The notes below the pieces were generated by a model that saw only the letters and a list, made by a program, of their open reading frames with translations, was not told the origin of the DNA and searched no databases. DNA of 64,000 nt from Mumia flava. Its GTDB lineage: Bacteria > Actinomycetota > Actinomycetes > Propionibacteriales > Nocardioidaceae. Where the stretch lies: positions 2,170,001-2,234,000 of the forward strand of contig NZ_PGEZ01000001.1 of assembly GCF_002797495.1 (NCBI RefSeq), given 5' to 3'. Shown here one piece after another: positions 24,060 through 31,560 of the stretch. The first letter of the stretch is position 1. The number at the start of each line of letters is the position of its first letter. The position numbers and the translations under genes are program-made.

Positions 24060-25619
24060 ATGGCCAGCGCCAGGCGCAGGGCAGCGGCGGTCGCGGCGGG
24101 GGTGCTGCTGGCCGCGCTCACTGCCTCCCCCGGGGCATCCGAGCAGGCCGGCTACGCGCAATGGACCTTCGAGGGCACCCCCGGGGCTTACCAGGGCACC
24201 GTCACACTGCCCGGACTCGGGTTCCCGGCCGCCACGTTCACCTCCGACTCGCGCGGTGGTTCGGGTGTCGGCGTGATCTCCGGAGTCAGCGCGTACGTCA
24301 ACGCTGCGACGCCGGTCGGTCAGGTGTACGGCTCCAGTCAGGGGCAGCCGTACCTCAACCTCCGTCCGCGCGCGGACAACGCCGCCGCGCCGTCGGTCAC
24401 CACGTACGTCTTCGCGTCTCCGACCCCGGCCCAGCAGTGGGGGTTCGGGGTCTCCGACATCGACGCCGACGCGGTCGTGGTGAGCGCGACCGTCGCCGAC
24501 GGGGCGGGTGCGCGCGAGGCGACGGCGGCCGACCTCGGCTTCCAGGGAGGCTTCAACTACTGCTCGTTCGGCTCCCCGCGTCCGGCGGGGTGTGTCGACT
24601 CGCTCGGCGACGTGCCGACCTGGGATCCGTCCACTCTGACCCTGACGGGCAACCCCCAGGCTGCCGACACGGTCGGAGCGGCGGGCTGGTTCCAGCCGCC
24701 GGCACGCCTGCGGTCGTTGACGCTCACCTTCGTGCGGCGGGCAGGCCTCCCGCTGTACGCCACGAGCTTCTTCAACACCACCCACAGCCTCGGCGGCTCG
24801 GTCGTCGACGTGTCGTCCGGGGCGGGCTCGTGCCCGCTCGCGGACGTCCGGGTCCGGCTGCTCGATCAGAACGGCCGCGACCTCGGCACCGTTCCCGTCG
24901 GTGTCGACGGCTCGTACGACTTCGGCGAGGTCGCGTCCCAGGCGGGCTACCGCGTGCTCGTGGAGCCGCCGTCGGGATGCGTGGCCGTCGGCGGCGTGGA
25001 GAAGGTCGTCGACGCGAGCACTGACGTCGTGGCTCCGGACCTGCAGGTCCGCACGATCGTCCCGCAGTCGGTCTCGGGCACCGTGACCGACGACGACGGG
25101 CTCCCGCTCGTCGGCGTCACCGTCACGCTGACCGGTCCGGAGGGAGCGTCCGTCACCACCACCGACGGCCTCGGCCGCTACCTCTTCGACGACAACGCCC
25201 TCGGTGCGGACTACGTCGTCTCGGTGACGCCGCCTGCCGGGTACACCGGGACGCTGACGCTCCCCCCGTTCGACATCGACGACGCGCCGGTCACGGGCCA
25301 GGACTTCGTGCTCAGCGCGGTCGAGCCGACACCGACGCCCACGCCGAGCTCGGCCCCGACCCCGACCATGACGCCGACCCCGGCACCGACCTCGGTGCCG
25401 CCGTCGAGTGCGACGCCGGCTCCGACGTCGGTGCCGCCACCGCCGTCGGAGCCACCGGAACCCGGCCAGCAGCCCGTCTCGGGCGGAGGCCTGCCTGATA
25501 CCGGTGGCCTGGTGCTCGGGCTGATCGGCACCGCACTGGTGCTGGTCGGGGTCGGAGTCGCGACCCTCGTCGCCGGTCGTCGGCGCGACCGGGCGGGTCG
25601 GACCCGCCCGCCCGCTTGA
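24060..25619 (+). CDS. LPXTG-anchored surface protein with SdrD/CNA-B-like domains
   Basis: The 519-aa precursor has a signal peptide (basic ARRR, hydrophobic VAAGVLLAALTASPGASE) and a beta-rich N-terminal domain of about 230 residues with two cysteines. Two carboxypeptidase-regulatory/SdrD-B-like repeats follow (VRVRLLDQNGRDLGTVPVGVDGSYDFGEV and VSGTVTDDDGLPLVGVTVTLTGPEG...TTDGLGRYLF). Then comes a Pro/Thr/Ser stalk (TPTPTPSSAPTPTMTP), the sorting signal LPDTG, a hydrophobic helix and RRRDR. A class E/D-type sortase should attach it to the cell wall; none is in the window. The ATG follows GGGGGGACG. A TACGCT box lies about 35 nt upstream. Confidence 0.88.
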   Translation: MASARRRAAAVAAGVLLAALTASPGASEQAGYAQWTFEGTPGAYQGTVTLPGLGFPAATFTSDSRGGSGVGVISGVSAYVNAATPVGQVYGSSQGQPYLNLRPRADNAAAPSVTTYVFASPTPAQQWGFGVSDIDADAVVVSATVADGAGAREATAADLGFQGGFNYCSFGSPRPAGCVDSLGDVPTWDPSTLTLTGNPQAADTVGAAGWFQPPARLRSLTLTFVRRAGLPLYATSFFNTTHSLGGSVVDVSSGAGSCPLADVRVRLLDQNGRDLGTVPVGVDGSYDFGEVASQAGYRVLVEPPSGCVAVGGVEKVVDASTDVVAPDLQVRTIVPQSVSGTVTDDDGLPLVGVTVTLTGPEGASVTTTDGLGRYLFDDNALGADYVVSVTPPAGYTGTLTLPPFDIDDAPVTGQDFVLSAVEPTPTPTPSSAPTPTMTPTPAPTSVPPSSATPAPTSVPPPPSEPPEPGQQPVSGGGLPDTGGLVLGLIGTALVLVGVGVATLVAGRRRDRAGRTRPPA

Positions 25620-25646
25620 CAACTCTGACAGTCACGCTGTCACAAT
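25616..25646 (+). promoter_or_regulatory. Promoter with TGACAG-N5-CTGTCA operator
   Basis: TTGACA (25616-25621) overlaps the stop of the surface protein gene. The 17-bp palindrome TGACAGTCACGCTGTCA (25626-25642) fills the spacer, and CACAAT (25641-25646) ends 6 nt before the racemase GTG. The same palindrome lies in the fadA promoter at 38399. A TetR-like repressor binding there would block both promoters. Confidence 0.7.
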
Positions 25647-25652
25647 CAGCAG

Positions 25653-26831
25653 GTGACTGAGACACCGAAGGGCTCCGGCCCGCTCGCAGGGCTCCGGGTC
25701 GTCGAGATCGCCGGGATCGGGCCCGGACCGTTCGCGGCGATGCTGCTCGCGGACCTCGGCGCCGAGGTCGTGCGCGTCGACCGGACCAAGGCGGGAGGCC
25801 TGGTCGTCCTGCCGCAGGACCGCGACCTGCTCGCGCGCGGCCGACCGTCCATCGCCGTCGACCTCAAGCAGCCGGCGGGGGTCGAGGTCGTCCTCCGGCT
25901 CGTCGAGAGCGCCGACGTCCTGATCGAGGGGTTCCGGCCCGGCGTCGCCGAGCGCCTCGGCATCGGTCCCGACGTCTGCCTCGAGCGCAACCAGCGCCTG
26001 GTGTACGGCCGGATGACCGGGTGGGGCCAGGACGGCCCGCTCGCCCAGTCGGCCGGCCACGACGTCAACTACATCTCCGTCGCCGGCGCACTCGACCCGA
26101 TCGGCCGCGCGGACGGGCCGCCGCAGATCCCGATGAACCTGCTCGGCGACTTCGCCGGCGGGTCGATGTACCTGGTCGTGGGCATCCTGTCCGCGGTCCT
26201 CGAGGCCCGGTCGTCCGGTCACGGCCAGGTCGTGGACGCGGCGATCGTGGACGGCGCGGCGCACCTGCTGACGATGATCACGAACTTCCAGCAGGTCGGC
26301 GCCTGGAACGACGCGCGCGGCACCAACCTGCTGGACTCGGGGGCCCCGTTCTACGACGTGTACGAGACGGCGGACGGTCGCTGGATGTCCGTGGGGGCGC
26401 TCGAGCCGCAGTTCTACGACGAGCTCGTCAAGCTGCTCGAGCTCGACGCCGGGGAGGCGCCACCACTTCCCGACCGCAACGACCCGTCGCAGTGGCCGCG
26501 GCTGCGTGCGCTGCTCGCCGCCCGATTCGCTGAGCGGACACAGGCCGAGTGGGCCGAGGTGTTCGACGGGACCGACGCGTGCGTCGCGCCCGTCGTCCCG
26601 ATGCGCGAGGCGCCCGAGCACCCGCATCTCGTCGCGCGGGGGACCTACGTCGAGCACGACGACGTCGTGCAGGCCGCGCCCGCACCGCGCTTCTCGCGCA
26701 CGCCCGCGTCGCTGGGCCGCGGTCCCGTCAAGCCCGGCACCGACACGCGCTCGGTCCTCGAGGCGTGGGGAGTCGCCGACGCCGACGCCCTGCTCGAGGC
26801 CGGGGCCGTCGTCCAGCGCGACGACGGCTGA
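25653..26831 (+). CDS. mcr: Alpha-methylacyl-CoA racemase (CaiB/BaiF family)
   Basis: A 392-aa family III CoA-transferase fold. His136 (SAGHDVNY), Asp166 (LLGDFAGG) and Glu251 (GALEPQFY) match the His126-Asp156-Glu241 set of the mycobacterial racemase with exactly the same spacing, so I call the racemase rather than a CoA-transferase. It interconverts 2R- and 2S-methyl acyl-CoA so that methyl-branched chains and sterol side chains can enter beta-oxidation, since the dehydrogenase accepts one isomer. An acyl-CoA dehydrogenase follows on the same strand. The GTG start has no ribosome binding site and appears leaderless. Confidence 0.9.
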   Translation: MTETPKGSGPLAGLRVVEIAGIGPGPFAAMLLADLGAEVVRVDRTKAGGLVVLPQDRDLLARGRPSIAVDLKQPAGVEVVLRLVESADVLIEGFRPGVAERLGIGPDVCLERNQRLVYGRMTGWGQDGPLAQSAGHDVNYISVAGALDPIGRADGPPQIPMNLLGDFAGGSMYLVVGILSAVLEARSSGHGQVVDAAIVDGAAHLLTMITNFQQVGAWNDARGTNLLDSGAPFYDVYETADGRWMSVGALEPQFYDELVKLLELDAGEAPPLPDRNDPSQWPRLRALLAARFAERTQAEWAEVFDGTDACVAPVVPMREAPEHPHLVARGTYVEHDDVVQAAPAPRFSRTPASLGRGPVKPGTDTRSVLEAWGVADADALLEAGAVVQRDDG

Positions 26832-26844
26832 CCCGCCCACCCCC

Positions 26845-26876
26845 CGATCGCCCGCTCGGCTCGCGCCCCGAGGACC
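26845..26876. repeat. Decayed single copy of the interspersed repeat
   Basis: CGATCGCCCGCTCGGCTCGCGCCCCGAGG resembles the unit at 20.1 kb with several changes. It occupies the gap between the racemase and dehydrogenase genes. Confidence 0.45.
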
Positions 26877-26915
26877 GACGGAGCCACCCGCACCGACTCG
26901 TACCGCCGGAGGAAC

Positions 26916-28061
26916 ATGATGGAACGCACGCTCTTCACCCCTGACCACGACGCCTTCCGCGCGTCGTTTCGGACCTTCGTCGAGAAGGAGATCGCGCCGT
27001 ACCACGCCCAGTGGGAGGTCGACGGGATCGTCTCGCGCGACATGTGGCTCGAGGCCGGCAAGCAGGGCTTCCTCGGGTTCATGATGCCGGAGGAGTACGG
27101 AGGAGGCGGCGTCGACGACTTCCGGTTCAACGCGATCGTCGAGGAGGAGCTGGCGCGCGCGGGTGCGTCCGGAGTCGGCTTCGCGCTGCACAACGACCTG
27201 GTGTCCGGCTACCTCCTGTCGTACGCGACCGACGAGCAGAAGGCGCGCTGGCTCCCCGGGTTCTGCAGCGGCGAGACGATCACCGCGATCGCGATGACCG
27301 AGCCGGGCACGGGCTCGGACCTCCAGTCGATCGCGACCACCGCGGTCGACCAGGGCGACCACTACCTGGTCAACGGCCAGAAGACCTTCATCTCCAACGG
27401 CATCCTCTCCGACCTCGTGATCGTGGCCGTGAAGACGAACCCGGACGCCGGCGCGATGGGTGTCTCGCTGCTCGTGCTCGAGCGCGGGATGGAGGGCTTC
27501 GAGCGCGGGCGCAACCTCGACAAGCTCGGCCTCAAGGCGCAGGACACCGCCGAGCTGTTCTTCACCGATGTGCGCGTGCCGAAGGAGAACCTGCTCGGCG
27601 AGGAGGGCAAGGGCTTCATCTATCTGATGGAGAAGCTCCCGCAGGAGCGGCTGACGATCTCGGTCACCGCCGCGGCCGCGTGCCGCCACGTGATCGACAT
27701 GACCCTGGAGTACGTGAAGGAGCGCACCGCGTTCGGGCGTCCGATCGGGTCGTTCCAGAACAGTCGCTTCACCCTCGCCGAGCTGGAGACCGAGCAGCAG
27801 ATCGCGCAGGTCTACGTGGATCGCTCGATCATGGAGCTGAACGCCGGCCGGCTGTCGGTCGCCGACGCGGCGATGGGCAAGTGGTGGACCACCGAGCTGC
27901 AGAAGAAGACCGTGGACAAGTGCCTCCAGCTCTTCGGCGGGTACGGGTTCATGAGCGAGTACCCGATCTCCAAGGCCTACGCCGACACCCGGATCCAGAC
28001 GATCTACGGCGGCACGACCGAGATCATGAAGGAGATCATCGGCCGGTCGATGGGGATCTGA
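26916..28061 (+). CDS. Acyl-CoA dehydrogenase, long-chain type
   Basis: A 381-aa FAD enzyme that introduces the 2,3-trans double bond in acyl-CoA. The FAD/substrate motifs AMTEPGTGSDLQSIATTA, GQKTFISNG and the C-terminal QLFGGYGFMSEYPISKAYADTRIQTIYGGTTEIMKE are clear. At the place where medium-chain enzymes carry the catalytic Glu (YEG), this protein has YGG, as in mammalian long-chain enzymes with IYGGTNEIMK, where the base lies in an earlier helix. AGGAGG precedes the ATG (two adjacent ATGs are possible). It probably forms an operon with the racemase. Confidence 0.93.
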   Translation: MMERTLFTPDHDAFRASFRTFVEKEIAPYHAQWEVDGIVSRDMWLEAGKQGFLGFMMPEEYGGGGVDDFRFNAIVEEELARAGASGVGFALHNDLVSGYLLSYATDEQKARWLPGFCSGETITAIAMTEPGTGSDLQSIATTAVDQGDHYLVNGQKTFISNGILSDLVIVAVKTNPDAGAMGVSLLVLERGMEGFERGRNLDKLGLKAQDTAELFFTDVRVPKENLLGEEGKGFIYLMEKLPQERLTISVTAAAACRHVIDMTLEYVKERTAFGRPIGSFQNSRFTLAELETEQQIAQVYVDRSIMELNAGRLSVADAAMGKWWTTELQKKTVDKCLQLFGGYGFMSEYPISKAYADTRIQTIYGGTTEIMKEIIGRSMGI

Positions 28062-28067
28062 CCCCGC

Positions 28068-28526
28068 TCAGCTGATGACGCTGGTGCCGGCCAGGAGCCA
28101 CAGGAAGAGCAGCCCGCCCACGAGCGCGGCGACCACGCCGACCGCGAGCAGCACGCCGCCGGCGACCAGCTGCAGGCGCCCCCCGTACCCCTCCCTCACC
28201 ACCACCGCGTCGTGGGGGTCGTGGATGCGGACCCAGACGGGGTACGGGGTGCCGATCCCGCGTGGCCGCCCCCGCCACGGCACCGGTGCGGTGACGCGGT
28301 TCGGGGTGCCGTCCGGGAGCGGGTACTCGACGGTGACCGTGCTCGCGTCGAGGGCGCCGGAGCCGTTGTCGACCACGCGCCCGGGGATGCGTGTGCGAGG
28401 GTAGGGGTCGCGATCGCGCAGGCCGGTGGACAGCATGGTGGTCCCGGCGACCACGAGGATCAGCCCGATGGTCCCCATCAGCAGCACGGTCAGGGCGAAG
28501 GCAGCCACCCCGACATGGTGGCGCAC
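28068..28526 (-). CDS. DUF3592-like membrane protein
   Basis: A 152-aa protein with a membrane helix at each end (about 8-32 and 120-148) and a beta-rich middle (RIPGRVVDNGSGALDASTVTVEYPLPDGTPNRVTAPVPWRGRPRGIGTPYPVWVRIHDPHDAVV), the DUF3592 layout of a small extracytoplasmic beta domain between two helices. The function is unknown. The GTG start lacks a strong ribosome binding site. It is convergent with the dehydrogenase (6 bp) and divergent from the TetR gene. Confidence 0.7.
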   Translation of the reverse strand: MRHHVGVAAFALTVLLMGTIGLILVVAGTTMLSTGLRDRDPYPRTRIPGRVVDNGSGALDASTVTVEYPLPDGTPNRVTAPVPWRGRPRGIGTPYPVWVRIHDPHDAVVVREGYGGRLQLVAGGVLLAVGVVAALVGGLLFLWLLAGTSVIS

Positions 28527-28567
28527 GCACCAGCACGGACGGGCGGCGGGCGGCCAGAATGGCGGCC

Positions 28568-29122
28568 ATGCGATCCAAGCCCGCGATCCTCGCCGCGACC
28601 GTGAGCCTGATCGAGGCCGGCGGCTTCGACGCGGTCACGATCTCCGCGGTGGCGAAGGAGGCCGGGGTGACCCGGCAGACCGTCTACTCCAACGTCGGTA
28701 CGCTCGAGGACCTCGTGTCCGAGGCGATGATCGGGGTCGCGACCGAGTCGCTGGCCGAGGTGCGGGAGGTGACGGCCGCGACCCGGACCGCACGGGCCTT
28801 CGTCGTCGAGCTGATCGTCGCGTCGCGGCGCGTCGTGCGTGAGCGGCCGGTGCTGGCGCGTCTCCTCGTGCCGGACGCCGGCAACCCGGTCTTCGACCGC
28901 GACATGATGGCGCGGGCCCTGCCGGTGGCCCGGGCGACCCTGGCGCCGATCACCGAGCGCTCGCCCGGACTCGTACGGCACCTGGACGAGATCGCCGAGG
29001 TCGTCGTACGCCTGGCGCTGTCGGTGCTGATGTTCGACAGCGCTGCGGTCCGCAGCGACGAGGACCTCCGGTCGTTCCTGGAGCGGTGGTTAGGCGAGAG
29101 TGTCACTCTTCTTGACACTTGA
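28568..29122 (+). CDS. TetR/AcrR family regulator
   Basis: A 184-aa repressor with the N-terminal TetR helix-turn-helix (AILAATVSLIEAGGFDAVTISAVAKEAGVTRQTVYSNVGTLEDLVSEAM) and a helical ligand-binding domain. CAGAAT ends 7 nt before the chosen ATG; an in-frame ATG at 28559 is possible. It lies directly upstream of the GMC oxidoreductase on the same strand, and inverted GACACTT half-sites overlap its stop codon, so it may control that gene. It is also a candidate for the TGACAG-N5-CTGTCA sites, which is a guess. Confidence 0.9.
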   Translation: MRSKPAILAATVSLIEAGGFDAVTISAVAKEAGVTRQTVYSNVGTLEDLVSEAMIGVATESLAEVREVTAATRTARAFVVELIVASRRVVRERPVLARLLVPDAGNPVFDRDMMARALPVARATLAPITERSPGLVRHLDEIAEVVVRLALSVLMFDSAAVRSDEDLRSFLERWLGESVTLLDT

Positions 29123-29141
29123 TGTTGAAAGTGTCTAGTTT
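29099..29141 (+). promoter_or_regulatory. GMC oxidoreductase promoter with GACACTT palindrome
   Basis: TTGACA (29112-29117), an 18-bp spacer and TAGTTT (29136-29141). The palindrome GACACTT-N8-AAGTGTC (29114-29135) covers -35 and spacer, with a further AGTGTC half-site at 29099-29104. The placement suggests TetR-type repression. Confidence 0.6.
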
Positions 29142-29189
29142 GAGGCCCGGTCGGTGTGGTGAAGGTCACCTGCCGAGAGGGAGACTCCG

Positions 29190-30785
29190 ATGGATCAACC
29201 AGCCGCACCCCGGTCGCTGTCGCGCCGCACCCTGCTCGGCGCAGGTGCGGCACTCGGAGCAGGCGTCGCGCTCGGGACGGGCGCGTCGTCGGCGGCGGCG
29301 CTCACTCGTGTTCCGGTCACGCGCGAGGAGCGACGGGTCGTGATCATCGGGTCGGGCTTCGGCGGCGGCGTCGCGGCCCTGCGGTTCGCCCAGGCCGGCG
29401 TGCCGGTCACGGTCCTCGAGCGTGGCAAGCGCTGGCCGACCGGCCCGGACGCCGACACGTTCCCCACGCTGTCGAGCCTCGACGAGCGGGCCCTGTGGTA
29501 CGGCTCCGCGAGCCAGGTGCTCGGCCGACCGGTCTCCCTCGCTCCGTACGTCGGACTGCTCGAGGCCGTGGTCGGCCAGAACATGGTCGCGACCTGCGCA
29601 GCCGGCGTGGGCGGCGGCTCGCTGGTCTATCAGGGGATGACGCTCCAGCCGAGCGAGGAGGTCTTCGCACACTGCCTGCCCGAGGAGCTCGACTACGCCC
29701 GCATGGACGCGGTCCACTACCCCCGTGTCGCCCGGATGCTCCAGCTCGAGACCGCGCCCGACGAGCTGGTCGCCAGCCCGACGTACAAGCCGGCTCGCGT
29801 CTTCGCCGACCACGTCCGGCGGGAGGGCTACGCGCTGGAGAAGATCCCGATGCCGATCGACTGGTCGTACGCCCTGCGGGAGCTCGACGGTGAGATGAAG
29901 GCGTCCTACACCAACGGCGACTCCGCGCTCGGCGTCAACAACGGAGGCAAGCACTCCGTCGACGTCACCTACATCAAGCAGGCCGAGGACACCGGACTGG
30001 TCGACCTGCTGATCCAGCACAACGTCGTCGACATCGAGCGTGCGAGCGACGGGCGGTGGACCGTGCACGTCGACCGCACGGACGAGCGCGGCACGATCCT
30101 CGAGAAGAAGATCATCACGACGCGCACGCTCGTGATGGCCGCCGGGAGTCTCAACACCACGAAGCTGCTGGTCCGCTCCGTCGGCCGCGGCCACATCCCC
30201 GCGATCGACGGGCTGGGCACCAACTGGGGGACCAACGGCGACCGGATCTACGTCTGGACCAGCCTCGCCGAGAACTTCGGGTCGGTGCAGGGCGGCCCGG
30301 TCGTCTACGGCACGAAGGACTGGTCGGACCCCGCCCGCGCCAACACCATCATCCAGGCCTCCATCCCCGGACTCGGGATCAACGTCCGGTCCACGATGAT
30401 GGTCGGGTTCGGGGTCAGCGAGGCGCGCGGTCGGTTCACCTACGACGGCTGGAGGGACTCCGCGGAGCTGACCTGGCCGAAGAACGGTGACGCCGAGCTG
30501 TTCGACGCGATCCATCGGCGCGCGAAGAGGATCGCCGCTCCGCTCGGCTTCCTCACCGACACCAACGCCGTCGTCCCGAGCACCTGGCACGGACTCGGCG
30601 GCGTCGCGATGGGGACGTCGTGCGACCTCGAGGGGCGTGTGCACGACATGCCAGGGCTGTACGTGCTGGACGGAGCGCTCATCCCCGGCACGACCGCGGC
30701 CTGCAATCCCTCGATGACCATCGCGGCCGTCGCCGAGCGGGCCATGGACGAGATCGTCGCCCACGACGTCGGCACGCTGATCTGA
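29190..30785 (+). CDS. GMC oxidoreductase, cholesterol oxidase-like
   Basis: A 531-aa flavoprotein with a Tat signal (SRRTLLG, then an alanine-rich core ending SSAAA). The FAD motif is VVIIGSGFGGGVAALRFAQAG. CAAGVGGGSLVYQGM is the second FAD contact. Near the C-terminus WHGLGGVAMG and ACNPSMTIAAVAER match the active-site His and Asn regions of GMC-type cholesterol oxidase. It probably oxidises a 3-beta-hydroxysteroid or related alcohol outside the membrane with O2. The length and secretion signal fit the Streptomyces/Brevibacterium type I enzymes. GAGAGGGAG precedes the ATG. A hairpin follows the stop. Confidence 0.85.
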   Translation: MDQPAAPRSLSRRTLLGAGAALGAGVALGTGASSAAALTRVPVTREERRVVIIGSGFGGGVAALRFAQAGVPVTVLERGKRWPTGPDADTFPTLSSLDERALWYGSASQVLGRPVSLAPYVGLLEAVVGQNMVATCAAGVGGGSLVYQGMTLQPSEEVFAHCLPEELDYARMDAVHYPRVARMLQLETAPDELVASPTYKPARVFADHVRREGYALEKIPMPIDWSYALRELDGEMKASYTNGDSALGVNNGGKHSVDVTYIKQAEDTGLVDLLIQHNVVDIERASDGRWTVHVDRTDERGTILEKKIITTRTLVMAAGSLNTTKLLVRSVGRGHIPAIDGLGTNWGTNGDRIYVWTSLAENFGSVQGGPVVYGTKDWSDPARANTIIQASIPGLGINVRSTMMVGFGVSEARGRFTYDGWRDSAELTWPKNGDAELFDAIHRRAKRIAAPLGFLTDTNAVVPSTWHGLGGVAMGTSCDLEGRVHDMPGLYVLDGALIPGTTAACNPSMTIAAVAERAMDEIVAHDVGTLI

Positions 30786-30803
30786 TCGCCTCCACGCCAG
30801 GGC

Positions 30804-30848
30804 GTGCCTGGGCCGTCACCTGGACCCCCGGGGAGACGGCCCAGGCAC
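30804..30848. terminator. Bidirectional terminator, perfect 14-bp stem
   Basis: The arms at 30804-30817 and 30835-30848 (GTGCCTGGGCCGTC and its exact complement) enclose a 17-nt loop. It lies 18 bp after the GMC gene and 53 bp beyond the stop of the convergent DUF4255 gene, so it can serve both. Confidence 0.75.
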
Positions 30849-30900
30849 CGCCCACCCCCGGGTCGGGACACCGGCGCCGGGGCGGCCGACGCACCGGCGG

Positions 30901-31476
30901 CTACACGTCCGGCCGGAACGGCACGACCGACGCCGTGTAGGCGGCGGACAGCCGGAGCGGGGTGCGCAAGGCACTCCAGAGGTGGGCGAGGTCGTCGATC
31001 GACAGCGGGGTCGGCGCGATCCGTACGGAGTCGAACGGAGGAGTCGCGTCACTCGGCCCGGACCCCGGAACCTCGTCCGCGCCGGAGAGCACGGGCCGGT
31101 CGTGCAGCACCCCCATCGCCGCGCCGAGGATCCGCTGGTCGACGGTGTCGCGGTCGCCCGACGGACCGTACGCCGTGAGCAGGTAGTGGAGGTCGAGCAC
31201 CGGCGGCGCCGCCGACCTGCCGCGGTCACGGCCGAAGACCGGTCCCGGCGGCGGCTGGCCGCCGCCCATGCCCGCGCCGCCGAGGCTCGTGCCGCCCAGG
31301 CTCGTGGCGTAGAGGTAGAGGTCGAGGGACGGCACCCCGATCTGCTGGCGTGCCCGGTCCGGCGGTTGGGTGGTGACGGCGAGGTCGGCGAGCTCGTCGT
31401 CGACGAGCGGGACCTGAGCACGCAGCAGCGAGCGGAGCGCCGCCGTGACGGTCGCGATCGGGAACGACGTGCTCAT
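30901..31476 (-). CDS. DUF4255 (Pvc16 N-terminal-like) protein, orphan
   Basis: The 191-aa protein opens with FPIATVTAALRSLLRAQVPLVDDELADLAVTTQPPDRA, has PSLDLYLYATSL, a glycine/proline-rich middle, then LDLHYLLTAYGPSGDRDTVDQRILGAAMGVLHDRPVL and ends with APTPLSIDDLAHLWSALRTPLRLSAAYTASVV. These are the marks of DUF4255/Pvc16_N, a cap-type subunit found in contractile injection systems. No sheath, tube, baseplate or ATPase gene of such a system is in this window, so it is either a stand-alone member or part of a system elsewhere. AGGGGTG precedes the ATG. It lies 84 bp downstream of the MFS-UspA gene on the same strand. Confidence 0.78.
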   Translation of the reverse strand: MSTSFPIATVTAALRSLLRAQVPLVDDELADLAVTTQPPDRARQQIGVPSLDLYLYATSLGGTSLGGAGMGGGQPPPGPVFGRDRGRSAAPPVLDLHYLLTAYGPSGDRDTVDQRILGAAMGVLHDRPVLSGADEVPGSGPSDATPPFDSVRIAPTPLSIDDLAHLWSALRTPLRLSAAYTASVVPFRPDV

Positions 31477-31560
31477 CGGACACCCCTGTCGGGTCGGACC
31501 GGGCCGATCTCGACCCCGGTGCGACGCTACTCCGGGCGACGGGCGGACGGCATCTCGGAG

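Noticed and set aside
22947-25622. 891-codon minus-strand frame
   Set aside because: Covers cydB end, hydrolase and surface protein in a non-coding frame, with low-complexity Arg-rich translation.
28568-30785. Complete steroid degradation cluster
   Set aside because: Only a cholesterol-oxidase-like gene and general beta-oxidation genes are found; no ring-cleavage, KshAB or KstD genes are in the window.
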